6,743 nucleotides of DNA, taken from the NCBI GenBank assembly GCA_013695925.1, contig JACCZO010000113.1:1-6743 (forward strand), written 5' to 3'. Origin of the DNA: Chthoniobacterales bacterium (lineage in GTDB: Bacteria > Verrucomicrobiota > Verrucomicrobiia > Chthoniobacterales > UBA10450). Made by a program: the position numbers and the translations under genes. The notes beneath the pieces were generated by a model, which saw nothing but the letters and a program-made list of their open reading frames with translations, was not told the DNA's origin and did no database searches. Below are positions 4,755 to 6,743 of this stretch, one piece after another (the stretch's first letter is position 1; each line of letters begins with the position of its first letter).

Positions 4755-6743
4755 ATGCCCTCTACCGTGGCCAGCGAACCGCCGCCGCGACCGCGACTCC
4801 ATCGCGGACGCGTCCGCCACCCCGCTCGTGTCCGCGTCGCCCGCTCCCTCCTTCGCCTGACGATTCTTCTCATCCTCGGCGGCCTCGCGGCTGGCGGATG
4901 GTATCTGGCCAGAAAAGGCTTCAGCCGAAACTGGCGAAACAAGGTCGTCGAGGAGCTGCACAAACGCGGCGTCGAAGCTTCCGTCCGTCGCCTCACGCTC
5001 GATCCCTTCCGCGGCCTGATCGCGCGCGATGTCCGGATTTACGATTACAAAAAACGCGAGAAGACCCTCGCGCTCGTGAGCGAGATCTCGCTCGATATTA
5101 ATTACGCGGCGCTCCTCCATCAGCAGCCCTTCCTCAACGCGCTCGACATCCGCAACGGCGACCTGACCATCCCGCTCCCTCGGGTCGCGGGTCAGGTCTC
5201 CAACGCCGAGCTGAAACGTTTCCGGGCCCACGTTTATTTTCCACCGGAACGGATCGAAGTGAGCCAGGCGGAAGGGATCTTTTGTGGGGTGCGCATTTCG
5301 GCCAGTGGCCAGTTGATCAAGCGCGCAGATTATCAGCCCTCGCCGGCCGAGTCGCCCGAGGAAACAGCCCGCCGGCTGCGCCTTTTGCAAAACCTCGTCA
5401 CCCTGCTGCAGGGTTTTCATTACCCTGGGGCGGCGCCGGAATTGCAGGTGAAATTCTCCGGCGATCTCTCCCAGTTGGAGGATGCGCATGTCGAGGCCAC
5501 GCTGCGCGGCAGCCAGATCGTGCGCGGCGCTTATGAGGCGCATGATTTCTATCTCGCTGCGGAATGGAAAGATCACGCCTGCACCATTCCGCGACTGGAA
5601 TGGAGCGATGCGAGCGGACATTTCGCGGGCGGCGCGAGCTGGAGTCGGGCCAGTCGCCAAGCCACCTTCCAGGTGCGGAGCAGCATCGCTCTCCAGCCAT
5701 TGTTAGGCAGCTTTGGTCTGGGCGCGATCTTGCAGGACGCGAACTTCCATTCGCCGCCTCAGATCGAAGCCTCGGGCTTTGCAACCATCGGCGCGCCGGA
5801 AAAAAAATACGAAGTCGTGGGCAAGTTTGCGGTCGAGAAATTTTCCTGGCGCGCGACCGAGTTTGAGGGCGCGACCTGCGATTTCGCCTGGGACGGCGGG
5901 CGCACCATGCTGCGCGACATCCGCTTGCGGCATCGGAGCGGGCAGTTGAATGCCGATCTCTTCGACGCGCCTAACGACTTTCGACTGAACCTCGACAGCT
6001 CGCTCCTCCCGGTCGCCTTCGAGCCGATCTTCCCGGAAAAGGTCCGGCCATTTCTGCGCGAGTGGGGCTGGCAGCGTTCCCCTAACATTCATCTCAGCGT
6101 GCACGGCACGAGCCGCGACCCGGCGACCTGGAAGGGGGAAGGCACGCTTGCCTTGGGGCGGACGCGCTTTCGTGGGGTATGGATGAACAGCGCGAGCGCA
6201 AACCTGCGCTTCGGCGATGGAATTCTTGCGCTCGATGATTTTCGGGTGACGCGGGACGAAGGGAGCGGGACAGGCTCCTTCGCCTACGACTCCCGCAAAC
6301 ACGAACTCCGCCTAACGAATGTGGAGACGACTCTGAACCCGGCCGAGGCCATCATCTGGATCGAGCCCCGCTTCTGGGAACACGTCGTGCCCTATCGTTT
6401 CCATGCCACTCCGCACGTCAAGGCAAGCGGGGTCGTGCAGTTTGGCGCGGGCAAGCAGACTCATCTTCAGCTCGACGTCGATGCCCCCGGCGGGATGGAT
6501 TACACTTTTCTCGACAAGGTGCTGCCCTTCGACCGGATTGCCGGTCAGTTGCTTTTCACCGACGACCGCCTGCAGATCCTGGGGCTGAAAGGAAAATTAT
6601 TTTCCGGCGACCTGGCCGGCAGCGCCGACATTTCGTTAGCCAGGAACGATCGGCATTACAGCGCCCGGATCGAAGTGGAGAAGGCCGATTTCCCGAAGCT
6701 GACCGATCTCTATTTCAAATACAAAACTTCCCAGGGCGACCTG
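4755..6743 (+). CDS. AsmA-like envelope protein, 3' end beyond window
   Basis: The frame is open from the ATG at 4755 to the window edge, giving 663 codons without a stop, so the gene is partial at its 3' end. After a basic, proline-rich cytoplasmic N-terminus (1-33), residues 34-51 form one membrane helix (RLTILLILGGLAAGGWYL), followed by a long extracytoplasmic region. Residues about 70-140 have the AsmA-family N-terminal pattern: a short helix, RLTLDPFRGLIARDVRIYD, LALVSEISLDINYAALL, then ALDIRNGDLTIPLP. The rest alternates short beta-strand stretches (such as EASGFATIGAP, SPNIHLSVHGTSRDP and LSGDLAGSADIS-like segments), as expected for AsmA/TamB/YhdP-like bridge proteins thought to carry phospholipid between inner and outer membranes. 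The closing segment (LYFKYKTSQGDL) resembles the AsmA C-terminal region just beginning. Such a protein suggests a double-membrane cell. It is divergent from the DUF420 gene across 196 bp filled largely by repeats. The lipid-transport role is by family analogy only. Confidence 0.87.
   Translation, partial: MPSTVASEPPPRPRLHRGRVRHPARVRVARSLLRLTILLILGGLAAGGWYLARKGFSRNWRNKVVEELHKRGVEASVRRLTLDPFRGLIARDVRIYDYKKREKTLALVSEISLDINYAALLHQQPFLNALDIRNGDLTIPLPRVAGQVSNAELKRFRAHVYFPPERIEVSQAEGIFCGVRISASGQLIKRADYQPSPAESPEETARRLRLLQNLVTLLQGFHYPGAAPELQVKFSGDLSQLEDAHVEATLRGSQIVRGAYEAHDFYLAAEWKDHACTIPRLEWSDASGHFAGGASWSRASRQATFQVRSSIALQPLLGSFGLGAILQDANFHSPPQIEASGFATIGAPEKKYEVVGKFAVEKFSWRATEFEGATCDFAWDGGRTMLRDIRLRHRSGQLNADLFDAPNDFRLNLDSSLLPVAFEPIFPEKVRPFLREWGWQRSPNIHLSVHGTSRDPATWKGEGTLALGRTRFRGVWMNSASANLRFGDGILALDDFRVTRDEGSGTGSFAYDSRKHELRLTNVETTLNPAEAIIWIEPRFWEHVVPYRFHATPHVKASGVVQFGAGKQTHLQLDVDAPGGMDYTFLDKVLPFDRIAGQLLFTDDRLQILGLKGKLFSGDLAGSADISLARNDRHYSARIEVEKADFPKLTDLYFKYKTSQGDL

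Noticed and set aside
4610..5101. A 163-codon plus-strand frame starting in the repeat element
   Set aside because: It translates the hairpin repeats and then an alternative frame of the AsmA-like gene; the arginine- and proline-rich product has no recognisable features.
4743..5660. A 305-codon open frame on the minus strand
   Set aside because: It is antisense to the AsmA-like gene, which has a Shine-Dalgarno, a membrane helix and family motifs; the antisense product shows none.

Overview
The window looks like a piece of a moderately high-GC (about 60% by eye) Gram-negative-type chromosome with ordinary housekeeping and envelope genes. The mix of families and the style of the intergenic repeats fit a soil verrucomicrobium (Chthoniobacterales/Udaeobacter-like). 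That placement is recollection and inference: no taxonomic marker gene is present. Most starts lack a clear Shine-Dalgarno sequence.

Left part (1-1689): two different serine alpha/beta-hydrolases are divergently arranged. A COG4947-like esterase lies on the minus strand (713 to 3) and an enterochelin-esterase-like (Fes/COG2382-type) hydrolase on the plus strand (829 to 1689). They are separated by 115 bp with no promoter I can call. The second one runs tail to tail into accA, and the two stop codons share bases.

Middle part (1686-4558): four minus-strand genes in one direction with gaps of 41, 63 and 48 bp form a probable operon. In transcription order they are a DUF420 membrane protein (cytochrome-oxidase-assembly-associated family), a DUF2007 plus zinc-ribbon protein, a membrane-anchored LysM protein with a degenerate L,D-transpeptidase (YkuD-like) domain, and accA (acetyl-CoA carboxylase alpha subunit). 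AccD, the obligate partner of AccA, is not in the window.

Right part (4559-6743): a 196-bp divergent intergenic region holds a five-unit 7-bp tandem repeat and, 5 bp later, an inverted pair of 25-nt hairpin units resembling a REPIN. All four differences between the two hairpin units are compensated base-pair changes, so the structure looks conserved. Beyond it a large AsmA-like envelope protein starts at 4755 on the plus strand, with a good ribosome-binding site, and runs off the end of the window with 663 codons visible.

The points most worth a second look are the composite repeat region 4573-4723 and the LysM protein whose transpeptidase fold has apparently lost its catalytic His/Cys motif. 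No CRISPR array, tRNA, rRNA, transposase or phage gene was seen.
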